The notes under the pieces were generated by a model. That model was not told where the DNA came from and did not search any database. It saw only the letters and a list, made by a program, of their open reading frames with translations. A stretch of 64,000 bases of DNA. It comes from Neofusicoccum parvum (taxonomy: Eukaryota; Ascomycota; Dothideomycetes; Botryosphaeriales; Botryosphaeriaceae). The stretch is from positions 1,178,001 to 1,242,000 of the forward strand of contig CP087209.1 in the NCBI GenBank assembly GCA_020912385.1, given 5' to 3'. How positions within the stretch are numbered: the first letter of the stretch is position 1; every line of letters begins with the position of its first letter. The position numbers and the translations under genes were made by a program. Shown piece after piece: positions 54,185 to 64,000 of this stretch.

Positions 54185-56879
54185 ATGACGACCAGAAGCC
54201 CGCCAGTAGAGCCTGAGGAATTTCGCGGCCAGACGTTGACGCCTGTTTCTCCGAAGCCCATTCACTACCCTGCGCCCGCCAACATCCCCGTTCTTGAGAA
54301 GCAGATGGATCCCGTCTTCAATGACACAGCAACCCACTACCCGCCCGATGACGCCCAGCAAGACAAGCAGAGCACCCACTCGTCGGCGGACTCGCTGTAC
54401 GCCGACCAGCCGCCCGCCGACGCGCCCGCCCAGCCGCCGCAGCAGCAGGACGACGAGTACGCGCGGTCGCTGGCGTTTGAGGATGGAGAGGGCGCGGATA
54501 ATCAGGATACCTCAAAAATCCAGAACTTCGCAAATTCGAGCTCCGTCCCCGCTGATGCGCCCAGTGACGCTGCCCAGCCGCCCTACGCCAGCCAGCCCTA
54601 TGCACCGCCCAACGGCAATGACGGCGGCGTTGACTTCCAGGCCCTGCTGGACAACCTAGCCAATGCCTCTGCTCCTGCCGACCAGAATGCTCAGGCGCAA
54701 GCCAACCCCTCCCAAGTGCCGCAGCCGCAGGTCCAGTCCTCTGCGCTGCCCGGCAACCCCAACCTCCCTCCTCGCCCACCGCCTCAAGAGAAGCCTGCCA
54801 CGCATCCCAACTACACGCCCGGAGATGACATCCGCTCCTACCATCCCCACAGCCAGAAGAACCCCGCCGCCTCGTACCGCGCCCAGCCCGGCCTGCCGCC
54901 CTTGATGACCCAGGGCCAGGCGCCGGGTACCGCCGGCGCGGGCTTGCCGCAGGCCCAGTACCAGCAGACCCCTGTCTCGGCAATGTCGCAGCGCACCGCG
55001 AGCCCAGCAACCCCCAGCTATCGCCAGCGCGACTCGCTCGACCGCCGCCCCGACCGCGACCCGGTCGACGACAGCGACGTGCCGTGGGGGCCTGACGTGC
55101 AGAAGCTGTACGACGAGTTCCTGCAGGATGAAAGAGTGTACGTGACCGAAGGCCAGTGGGACAAGTTCCCCCCGAACTCGCGCCTGTTCATTGGTGGGTT
55201 TTCCAGACCAGCAGTAGTGGACGGTGCAGGACCTGACCGTGCAGGCAACCTACCGACCGAGAAAGTGACCAAGCGCGACCTCTTCCACATCTTCCACCGC
55301 CATGGCAAGCTCGCCCAGATTTCCATCAAGCAGGCCTACGGCTTCGTCCAGTTCCTGGACGCCGGCGCCTGCTTGCGGGCGCTCCAGTCAGAGCAGGGAC
55401 AGGTCGTGCGGGGCCGCAAAATGCGTAAGTCTGCCATCTGTTTGCCGTGACTGAAGATGCTAACTTGCACAAGATCTGGAAATCTCCAAGCCGCAAAGAA
55501 ACACCCGGAACGCAGACGATAAACAAGGCCAGCGCAATGATCGCAATGGAGCCCGCCGGAGGTCGCGGTCCCCCGACTACACGCGAGGCAGCTCGGCAAC
55601 AGCACCTCGTAACGTGGACAGATACACTGGTCCGAGCAGTGCGTCACCCCGCAGAGACGAGTTCCGTCGGAGCAGGGACGATTACCGCCCTGGAAGATCG
55701 CCATCGCCCCGTGGATATCGCCGCGGTGGTGGTCGTGACCGGAGCAGAGACCGTTACGACGGGCGCAGGAGAAGCAGGTCAAGGTCTCCATACGGCCGCG
55801 GTGGCAGATACAGGAGCCCTACTCCGCGCCATGACCCTGATGATGAGTTGACTCTTCCTCGCAGACATCCTCGTGATGTTCCGGACGTGCAGATTCTTGT
55901 CCTTCAACCCGGAGAGGTCGACAGGAACTTCATTGCTTGGGTCGAGAAGAGCTTCCTGGACGCGGGAATTCGTGCTGATGTTCTTCTTTTAAGCCCTCGC
56001 TTGGATGAAGGCGCAGTGATTCGTCGCCAGATTTTGGAAGGCGTCCATGCTGTTTCACGCATCACACGACTCAGCCAGCAGACCTGCAAAATTCCTTTAC
56101 AGGTTTTCAACCGGAGTGCCGGTCAATCTAATGTCACTTTCGAAGGTAAGTTCAATATCACTGACCATGTCCCTGACACAACTTCTGACAACTCATCAGA
56201 GTACGACAACCTGGATGTGCCGGTCTGCGCACAACTCATCCGTCGTGCAAAGGAACAAAACATGGCTCCTGTCACGCCGTCCTATCCCGCATCGTATGGC
56301 ATGCCTCCTGCACAATACGGCATGCCGCCCGCCCCTCAGCCCACAGCACCATATGGCCTACCACCCCAACAACCTGGCCAGCCAGCGGCTCCTGCAGGTA
56401 CACCGGCAGGTCCCCCTGGTGCTGGACCCGACCTTTCCAGCCTCATCAGCAATCTCGATTCCAACGGCCTCCAAAAGCTGCTTGCAGGCATTCAGCAACA
56501 GCAGCCCCCTGGTCCGCACCAGCAGGCCCTACCTTCCGTCCTCACTCCAGGATCAACTGGCATGACGCCCGATCTTGCCCGCCTGCTCAGCGGTACCACC
56601 AACGCACCTCAAGGGCCGCCGCCTCATCAACAGGCCCCTGGGTATCCTCCACCCCAGCCGCAGCAACATTGGCAGCAGCCAGGTCCTCCCGGCGGTGCCA
56701 ACCCGTTTGCTTCTCTGCAGGGAAACCCAGCGCTAGCGGGTTTGCTACCTCAGCAGCAACAGCACCAAGCTCCCCCGCAGCAACTACAGCAGCAGCAGCA
56801 AGGAATTCCAAGTGCGGTGCCGCCTCCTGCGGGGGATATGCAGGAAATCATGGCGCAGTTGGCGAAGTACCGTCGCTGA
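54185..56879 (+). CDS. RRM RNA-binding protein, NAB3/NCOA5-like
   Basis: Nuclear RNA-binding protein. Three exons, 54185-55424, 55474-56145 and 56200-56879, have introns of 49 and 54 nt and give 863 residues. The first 320 residues are acidic, then Pro/Gln/Ala-rich and disordered. An RRM follows at about residues 330-415 with RNP2 RLFIGGF and RNP1 AYGFVQFL. The loop after RNP2 is long, as in Nab3. Next come an RS/RG-rich linker (about 430-545) and a second folded domain (about 550-650: VQILVLQPGEVDRNFIAWVEKSFLDAGIRADVLLLSPRLDEG) resembling the anticodon-binding-like fold of NCOA5. The last 200 residues are Gln/Pro-rich. Yeast Nab3 works with Nrd1 in non-coding transcription termination, and the same role is plausible here. 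The call rests on domain order. Confidence 0.88.
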
Positions 56880-58637
56880 AGTCCGAGTGTTGAGGTCTCT
56901 CACCGGCTGTCTACGAGCTTGTACATAACATCTCCGCTACCCTCACAACAGCACAAGCGGACTTTGTTCATTGGCAGACCACTCGAGGTTTGCCGTCATC
57001 TCTTTCTTCCTCCTCATCCCTTCCATTCGGTTCTTCCCCCTTCTTGTAGATGGATACTTTTGATTTGCTATTCGGGGTCATGGCCGGGGTCGATCGAGCG
57101 TCTTTGTTCATTATAGCTATTTCTTCCCTTCACAACGTCGGTGGTGGTCTGGTACTTTTTTGCCTTCGGAGGTTTTACGAGCGTGTAGCGTCTGGTAAGC
57201 GACCGAAAGCAAGCGGGAGTTATTTGGTGCGGAGAGAGACTGGGGTTTCTACTGTTTTTCATCTTACTTTTTCTTTCCTCCCTCTCTTCCTTTCGCTGAA
57301 GTGAATGGGTAACTTGGGGTACTATACTAGACTGGAGAGAAGCAGGATCGCGAAGGACACACGTGAACCAGAAACAGAAATGCGGGGAGGCGTTAGAAAG
57401 GACGGTTGAGCGTGCATGCGCACAACAACAATCACTAATGGTCTCTCGATAACCCCCGCTTTTCCCTGGTTGCCCGCTATATTGTACGAAGTTTTGCGAG
57501 ACAAAAGCGAGAATGAATTATACATACCAAGGAGCGTAAAAGTCGCGGATGCGGGATACCAGTTTTCGTTTTTTAGCGGCTGAGATTTTGTACTCCTTGA
57601 GATAGATGGCGAGCTGGCGCAGCGAGAGGTAGTCGGGTGGACGACCGACGGCTAAATATGGGAGAGAGCAGAAGAGGGAGGGTGGGCTGAATATGAGATA
57701 ATTCGAGCTGACCGCTACGGCTTTCTTAATGCGGTGATTAGGTGGTCGTTGGTGGTTGTCGAGCTCTTCAAGGTATCATTGGAGCATCGTAGCGGGGTGC
57801 ACAGGAAATGGCAGCACAAGAGAGGGCTTTTACCTGATGAGGCTGGGGATTAAGTGACGTACTTGCGTGGCGAGTTGAAGCATCCACCCGGCTGTAGACG
57901 GCGCTTTCATCTATCTACCAAAACCGCCCGGGTAAATGCTTCAACTCCCCGCCGACGAGCTTAGGTTAAGTTACCAAGGAACACATGTTTCCTTTTAGGA
58001 CTCACCGGAGGCTTGCGCCTCGAATGGGCATATGACTGGCAAATGTGCCCCCTATGCTACCGCGCGGCAGCATCCTTGGCGAATGCCAGCGTGGCAGGCG
58101 TTTGATCTTACATCAGCCACACATGCCGAGCACCAGTCACGCTCAGTCGTTTCTCGAAAGGGTGTGAACAGAACGCCGCATTCGGGAAGCGGCTTGCATG
58201 CACCCCTGCAAGGCTGGGGCTAAGGGAGAAGTTTGGGGGCGCGGAGCGCTGCATGCCGCAAAACAAAGGGGAAGGTAGGCAGTTCGCAGCCTGCCGGAAT
58301 GGACGGGTCGAATGCACTCATCGCATGACTATGAGCTTCCCGAGAAGCGGGATGGTGTGGATAAACACCGCTCCCGGGAAAAGTTGCAACGATACCGATA
58401 GCTTTTATACCAAACCAGGTCCAAATTTTCTGATCAAAGCCAAATAGCTGTGAGTGAATGATAGTCTCGTCCAAAATTTCCGCATACAAGGTCGCTCAAT
58501 CCGTTTTTAACATTACCAGCACCAAAATGAGGAGGTGTTGCATCGACCAGAAGCTACCATACCGCGAAGTCCAAATGATATTTTCAATCTGGTATGAGGG
58601 CACGCCGCCTTACTCGAATTCGTTGATCTTTCCTGTG
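56880..58637. other. Intergenic region
   Basis: About 1.75 kb with no supportable gene. It contains the 3' ends of the NAB3-like gene and of zinc-finger gene A, which converge on it. Short frames near 57.0-57.3 kb follow the NAB3-like stop closely and are best read as 3' untranslated sequence. Confidence 0.5.
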
Positions 58638-59901
58638 TTATCTTTCCCTAGACCAACCGTTAGCTCTTGCATCGGCCCGGAAGTCCTGGAACGTCGGGTC
58701 TTGATGCTGATTGGCAACGGGCGGATTGAAGTGTGTTGGTGGCGCAGAGAGGTTTTGTTCGGGGCCTAGAACAGGCCAGATCCAAAATGGCGAAGAATAT
58801 GGGTTGCCCTGTTGAGGCGGCCAATTGAGAGATGCAAAATTGGCTTGCAACTCCTGGTTTGTGGGTTCTGACCGGCCTATCCCGCCGGGTCCAGATGGGA
58901 TGGTCACATTTTGTGCCCATAGACCGGGAGAAAGCGGAGGTCCATAGTGCGATTGCCATTGATCAATAGGGTGGTTGGCTTGGTGGCATTCGGGTTCCAG
59001 CGACGGGTCCAAATTGAGTATTGGGTCTACCCCAGCCCTCTGGGGTGGTGTTGAAGTTGCAGTTGATGGCTCCACGTTCTCGCCAGAGTAGTTCTGCGGA
59101 CAATCCTGTTGCGCTTGAGGAGCCATGGATCTAAAACCCGCCTGTATGATCCTGATGATCTCGTCATGATATTCATGAGGAACTCTTGAGTCTCCGAGGT
59201 TTTCTCTGATAGTGTTGGAAAACTCTTGAAGATGTGTATTATCATAATCTAAAGGAAATGGGTATTCAGTGGACAGCTGATAGTAGCACCTTTGACATAT
59301 GTGTCCCGATAGAATGGTTGGATATTGAGGGGCTGCTTACACGGAGATGGTATGTCTGTCTCGTCCGGGAAGAGGATTCCGTACAGATCAATCCACTTTC
59401 CCTCCTCTGACTTTTTGCTGTCTAATCTTTTCTTCAAACTGTCTAATGTTTGCCCAGAGAGCATTCTCGGGTCGGACTGAGATTGTCGTGTACACGCTTT
59501 TGCAACTTGTTGATGTCTTTCGAGTGATTTGACGCTTTCAAATTTCTCGCAGCACCTTCCGCATTGCAGATGGCGGCGGAACAAATGCTCTCTGGATATT
59601 TTCAGCTGATATGTCTCCAAAATCTTCCTCTCGGACCGTACTTTAAGCGCGAGACTGCCGGATAGGTGTGGCTGCAAGAAGGGGCGATAGGGTCCAGTCT
59701 TGGATATCTCTTCAAGTATGGACAGGCAAACTTCTTGGCGAGAGTCTCCCGTGGGTCTTGTTTATTAATTGTCAGCCATACGATTGTCTTTCGTAGCTAG
59801 AAGAAATACTCACCCTGAGAATCCGTATCTGGGCACTCAGGTAGAGATGGACCAGAATTCAGGCCGGAACGCCTGTCTCTGTGATGAGCGTGAGTATCCA
59901 T
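58638..59901 (-). CDS. Fungal C2H2-like zinc-finger protein, copy A
   Basis: First of three tandem paralogues. Four exons, 59901-59814, 59756-59642, 59591-59341 and 59248-58638, have introns of 57, 50 and 92 nt and give 354 residues. The zinc-binding module (about residues 38-90) reads ACPY, a spacer, SCSHTYPAVSRLKEHLFRRH, then CGRCCEKFESVKSLERHQQVAKAC, i.e. two degenerate fingers with Cys/His spacing typical of a large fungal-only family. It is followed by the family's helix (RMLSGQTLDSLKKRL), WIDLYGILFPD and IPSPY. An intron lies inside the final Tyr codon, as in copies B and C. An intron also cuts the first finger, which copy B lacks, and the linker between fingers is four residues shorter than in B. 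The C-terminal half is Pro/Gln/Asn-rich. A nuclear regulatory role is presumed. Confidence 0.82.
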
Positions 59902-61116
59902 AATTGCTCTCAAACGGCTATCAACGGGACTTTCTACCCTTTAAAACGTTGAAAAAGCAATATGAGGCTAGCCTTTCACGCAGATTCGATCCGCAACAGG
60001 TTCACAGAAAATGCGAGCAGCGCAGGGAGACCACTCCTGTTAAATGCCGACATTGCGGCCCAACCAACGACGTCGAAAGAGGTCGGGCAGCATGCATATG
60101 CAATGACTGCATGCTCTACGTAGCATCATATACGTGTACAGTATCAACGTTGGACGAAGATCACCACTGAGTTCAGTGGTGGTTATCATGGTCCTGCTGT
60201 GCAACTCTTTCTGCGCCATAAATTCACTCAGACGGTTTCCAAAGCCCGGACTGAGGATATCGTGTTCTCCAAGGCTGACTGGTCGAATTGGCGTCGACAG
60301 TCATAAACCAGCTGAAACGAGGCAGGGGGCACAAGCAACCACTCCCGATGAGTCGTCAGCATGCATCTCGGATGAATGGAGCAAATCGGCACCTACTGAT
60401 TGCATCTAACCCCATCTGAAAGGTCTATGCGATGCCGCTTCGCAGAGAGGCACTGAAATGCCCTGCCGCCTACCGCCACGTATGCGGCCGGCGCCACCAG
60501 CCGTTTAAAAGAGCTCCGTGCTGGCCCCCTTAAACTAAACTTTAGGGAGCGCTCGCCGACGATATCCGCGATTGCGAGGCCGCTCGCCTCGCTGAGGCGG
60601 GTAGCTGCGCTCGTTCGTCGATTTGCTGCTCCTCGAGATGCCGACGGCGGCATCAGCCGCGCGGGCCGGGAGGGGGCGGGCTTCCAGGCCAGTCGAGGGA
60701 TCCAACCGAGGTGCGCGGAAAACGGGGCGGTCGGCAAGGCTGCCTAACGAGTGCTACAACCTTGCGCAAAATGTCTGTGTGGTCTGATGGGTGCTTCGAA
60801 AAGTGGGAAGGAGGAGATGTGCGGAGTTGGAGCGCGCGCAAACGACACCTACCCAATTATCCGCCCCCAACCTCCGCTCCGGACCGCGAGAGCCTGAAAA
60901 GTCATCCGCATTGGCTTCATCACTAAAAGATACATTGAACCAGTCGGTCCACCTCTCCAAACATAAAATACATGAAGGGCACGAGAGAAGCTTGCTTAGA
61001 ACAACTGTGAGTATTTCAATTTAGGTATAATAGCAAAGGCTAACCAAGGTTACTAGGTTCCAATTGCGGTAGCATAGCAGTCAATGTCCACCAAATTTCT
61101 GCCTGTCTGTTTCCTG
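59902..61116. other. Intergenic between zinc-finger copies A and B
   Basis: About 1.2 kb with no supportable gene. It contains the promoter of copy A, a perfect 9-base-arm hairpin (60162-60181) and GC-richer DNA near 60.45-60.75 kb. Confidence 0.5.
60162..60181. repeat. Short perfect inverted repeat
   Basis: Nine-base arms (CACCACTGA and TCAGTGGTG) are separated by two bases. This could form a hairpin, and no gene context gives it a role. Confidence 0.7.
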
Positions 61117-62354
61117 CTAAGTATGACCAAACGAATAGTCATCTACGAAGTCATGTCCCTTCTCTGGCCCATGGGAATTGTTAAAAACCATGGCATTACG
61201 CATCAACAACTCCGAGAAAGATGGGAAGTCCGGCGTAGGCGGCAGATTTAATTCGGGCACCATATCTCCGTTTTCTGGAAAGTGTTGGGGGATCTGCTGA
61301 GAGGCGTCACTCTGATCTGTGTAAAGCTCCTGACGCCTCTGGTCGCCCCAATGGCCGTCTCTCGCACCAGTATATGAGCCTTGAGGCTGACTGGTTGGAG
61401 CTGGTACGGCTTTCCTGCGAATACGATGTTGGGGTTCCGAGATTTGGTGTGCGCTGTGCTGATTCAGGTTGGTGAAATGGAATTCCTGGCTAGGGTCCGG
61501 AGTACCACGGGAAGAGGGCAGCCTTGAACCGGCATCCGATATGGAGGAAGATACTGACATTTCCTCGGGTACCTGAAGCTGCTGGCTCTGCTGAAACTGG
61601 CTGAGAAGGCTGTCATTGCAAACACATAACACCTGGATAAGCCGCTCCATCTCTGATCCTGCGAGTGGAGTAACATCCGGGCACAGCTCCTGTGCAAGCA
61701 GTTTCGGGAGTTCGTTACGAGCATATTCCCGAAATCCTGTCAAGTGGACATCGCTATGGTCTGGATCACTTTTCAGTTAGCACTGGCAGTTGAAACGGAA
61801 TTAATAGTATAACGAGCACTTACACGGAGACGGGATCACAGGATCGTCCGGATACAGAATGCGGTAGAGGTCATTCCAGCGCTCTTCACCGGCTTTCCCG
61901 CGGCTACATCTCTTCTTTATCAGATCCTTTTTCTCGCCCCCAAACATCCTTGTCTCCCCTTGCGACCGTGGCTCGCATGCTTGCAGAGCTCTCATGTGGG
62001 ATTCAAGGGACGATCGGTTGTCGAACGCTGCGCAACATCTGAGGCACTGGTTTTCTGGCTCGGTATGACATCTGAACAGATGTTCCTTCAAACGCGCCAT
62101 GGTCGGGAAAGGATGAAGGCAGGATGGAGCGAGCGGTTGTGACTGCGGATATTTTTGCCGGTATGGGCATGCAAGCCCGCTGTTTCGAGCACCATCAGGG
62201 GCGGACACTGATCTAGAGATGGCAGCCGCGCCGGTTTTCGACTGCTGTAGACTTGATTAGCTTAAGTCTTGGACGAGGAAAGTCGTGTCCATACCGGTCC
62301 GCTGTACGAGTGTGCTCTACCAATGGGGCTTCCGTAGTGATCGTCGACATCCAT
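61117..62354 (-). CDS. Fungal C2H2-like zinc-finger protein, copy B
   Basis: Second tandem paralogue. Three exons, 62354-62295, 62244-61824 and 61760-61117, have introns of 50 and 63 nt and give 374 residues. The zinc-binding module (about residues 44-105) reads LACPYRQKYP, SCLHPFPTMARLKEHLFRCH, a four-residue linker, then CLRCCAAFDNRSSLESHMRALQAC. The family segments RMFGGEKKDLIKKRC, WNDLYRILYPDD and IPSPY follow, with the conserved intron inside that last Tyr codon. Beyond it, REYARNELPKLLAQEL and MERLIQVLCVCNDSLLSQFQ are shared with copy C but not clearly with copy A, so B and C are the closer pair. The C-terminal third is Ser/Gln/Pro-rich. The function is unknown; the zinc fingers suggest nucleic-acid or protein binding. 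Confidence 0.85.
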
Positions 62355-63247
62355 TTTCAGCTGGTCAACCACGCGGGGCGTGTTCGTGAGTCGTCCGAAA
62401 AGATTAGGAATCGTTGCCGTACTTGAAGAAGACTTGACAGGTAATAGCTTCGTCTCGTTTTTTCAACCGGCTTTTGAGAGTGCTGTGGGGGTCTATTTTA
62501 ATAAAAATGAGGTAAGTTGACGTGTGTTCAGCAGTGCGGCTCTGTCTGTCGAATGATTGACAATCGATTGCAAGCCAACTTCTCGGCAACAGCGGGTCAA
62601 GAAATGATGGGCATCCCGCTGAACCTCATAGGTGCATGCTGAGCCACTGCCGTGTCATGGACTGGGGGCGGTGCATGACACGTGGATGACTGCGCGAGCA
62701 GAGTGGCTGGTGACGGCGACAAGCCACGATTACGACGCCTTCACCTCAGTCGCAATCGCGATATAACGGCAGAAGGCCGCACCAATTTCAGGCGTCCTGC
62801 ACATGTATTGTGCAAGGCCCAGTCGCCTATTTGCTGTTGATCTGAGCGTGAGCTATGTAGTATGGGATTCCATTTGCTGTCTCTCTGCCTGTTGCGCTTA
62901 CATGCCGTAAGCGGAATCCGTTGGAAGGTGAACTATCTTACATATTAATCCCGTTTCTCCTTCCCCTCACCGCAGATTCGAGCCATCATCACCTAAGTTC
63001 TCACCGGAGTAAACGGTCAGTCCATGGAAGACGCTTCCTTAACGCCTAAAGCAAAAGCCTCATTTTCCATCTTCCAAACATCAGTCAAACTCAACCACAT
63101 CAATCTTGCGTCCATTGCCAGAGATCCTTCAGAACGCATCGTCCGAGCACCATCGCTCCGACCTCTGCTGCTTGTATGGGTATATCTCACAGCTCGTGAC
63201 AAAGAGTTCCGCCTATTGATAGCTGAGCTTCCGCTGCATCGCGACCT
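62355..63247. other. Intergenic between zinc-finger copies B and C
   Basis: About 0.9 kb holding the copy B promoter and the copy C 3' end. An 86-codon plus-strand frame (63024-63284) overlaps the end of copy C and shows no domain, so it is not called. Confidence 0.5.
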
Positions 63248-64000
63248 TCAGTGCGAAGGCCAGGACTCCAAGGTGGACTGGTAAGAGATCGCTCCCAATT
63301 CCTCTCCATATGATAACCCTCCGGTTTCAACAGGGTTCATTATGCGTTCATCAGAATCATGGCCTGTCGCAGACAAATTACGTCCAGCAAATTCGAATTC
63401 TGAGAAGAGGTCCGGGTCGAGGCTCCGAATATCCCAGCTTGACTCAGAGTGTCCTTGGCCCAAGTCTGCGAGATTATGCCCATGGAAATCGTGCGAAGCT
63501 GCCGTGGGTAAAATTTTTGCACTGCGGCTAGTAAGAACAGAAGAATCCGTCGAGATTTCTGAGAATGCTTGCAGTGGCGGATTCCGCTGGAATTGGTGGA
63601 GCATGTTCTCATGGCAGGCGCACATAACCCTGACTAATATCTCCACGGTGGGTTCCGCTAAGGGAGCCAGGCCAGACGTAGAGGTTTCCATGGAGTTGAG
63701 TTCATGTGCTAACATTCTCGGCAGCATTTCTCGAGCATACTCGCGGTATTCCGACAATGCCGCTTCGTCTTGATCTACCACGATTTTATCAGAAATTCGA
63801 ATTCTAGTGAATATCCCATCGAGCAAAGATATTTTAGGGGTACTCACAAGCAGATGGTATTCTTGTATCGTCAGGGAAGAGGACGCCGTAGATCTCGGCC
63901 CACTTTTCTGTATCCGATTTTCCGTTACTGCAGCGCTTCTTCAACTGCTCCTTCTTTTCCATTCCGAACATTCTCGTCTCGCTCCTTTTCTTCGGGGTAC
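63248..64000 (-). CDS. Fungal zinc-finger protein, copy C (5' part beyond window)
   Basis: Third tandem paralogue, cut by the window end. The visible part is the end of one exon (64000-63848) and the last exon (63774-63248), separated by a 73-nt intron at the conserved place inside the Tyr codon (the motif is IPSAY here instead of IPSPY). The visible upstream exon encodes TRMFGMEKKEQLKKRC and WAEIYGVLFPDD, and the last exon encodes SEYREYAREMLPRMLAHEL and VEILVRVMCACHENMLHQFQ, all close to copy B. The zinc fingers themselves should lie just beyond position 64000. The C-terminal region is acidic and ends at 63248. It is in the same orientation as copies A and B. Confidence 0.85.

Noticed and set aside
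63024..63284. 86-codon plus-strand frame overlapping the end of zinc-finger copy C
   Set aside because: No domain, overlaps a well-supported gene, no promoter signal.

Overview
The window is nuclear DNA of a filamentous ascomycete (Pezizomycotina). Genes are interrupted by short introns of about 46-200 nt with GTRNGT donors, CTRAC-type branch sites and YAG acceptors. Intergenic DNA is roughly 0.4-3 kb. Several families are fungal-specific: Zn2Cys6 regulator, DUF6536 membrane protein, CWH43, PHO84 and AttH/kievitone-hydratase-like. No virus, phage, CRISPR array, rRNA gene or intact transposon is visible, and I could not support any tRNA. I model 19 protein genes, one of them cut by the window end. 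Most exon borders were derived by hand from splice signals and frame continuity.

Layout. 1-6.5 kb: gene-poor GC-rich DNA. 6.6-8.7 kb: five-exon MFS transporter of the monocarboxylate-porter type. 8.8-12.1 kb: gene-poor. 12.1-18.2 kb: apparent small catabolic cluster of a short-chain dehydrogenase, a Zn2Cys6 regulator, a fumarylacetoacetase-family hydrolase and, divergent from it, a small cupin. The hydrolase/cupin promoter carries three CGGNNCCG palindromes. 19.4-22.1 kb: the oddest gene, a pseudokinase joined through about 62 hexapeptide repeats to a BAH-like domain. 23.5-32.3 kb: accessory genes, namely a small secreted beta-sandwich-like protein, a SAM methyltransferase, a secreted AttH/CrtC-like protein and a DUF6536 membrane protein.

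32.6-56.9 kb is mainly conserved housekeeping sequence: a coiled-coil protein divergent from an FHA/RS protein (SNIP1/Pml1), a PHO84-type phosphate transporter with two CACGTGGG sites upstream, a repeat-rich secreted protein whose 3' end is tandemly duplicated in decayed form, CWH43 (GPI-anchor lipid remodelling) divergent from UTP6 (small-subunit processome), an ICT1/Pth4-type GGQ ribosome-rescue hydrolase convergent with UTP6, and a NAB3/NCOA5-like RNA-binding protein.

58.6-64 kb holds three tandem same-strand paralogues of a fungal zinc-finger family. All share an intron placed inside the tyrosine codon of the IPS-P/A-Y motif. The third copy runs off the window end.

The best candidates for undescribed biology are the pseudokinase-hexarepeat-BAH gene with a possible in-frame extension past its stop, the zinc-finger array, the decayed C-terminal duplication beside the secreted gene, and the catabolic cluster with its palindromic operator-like sites.
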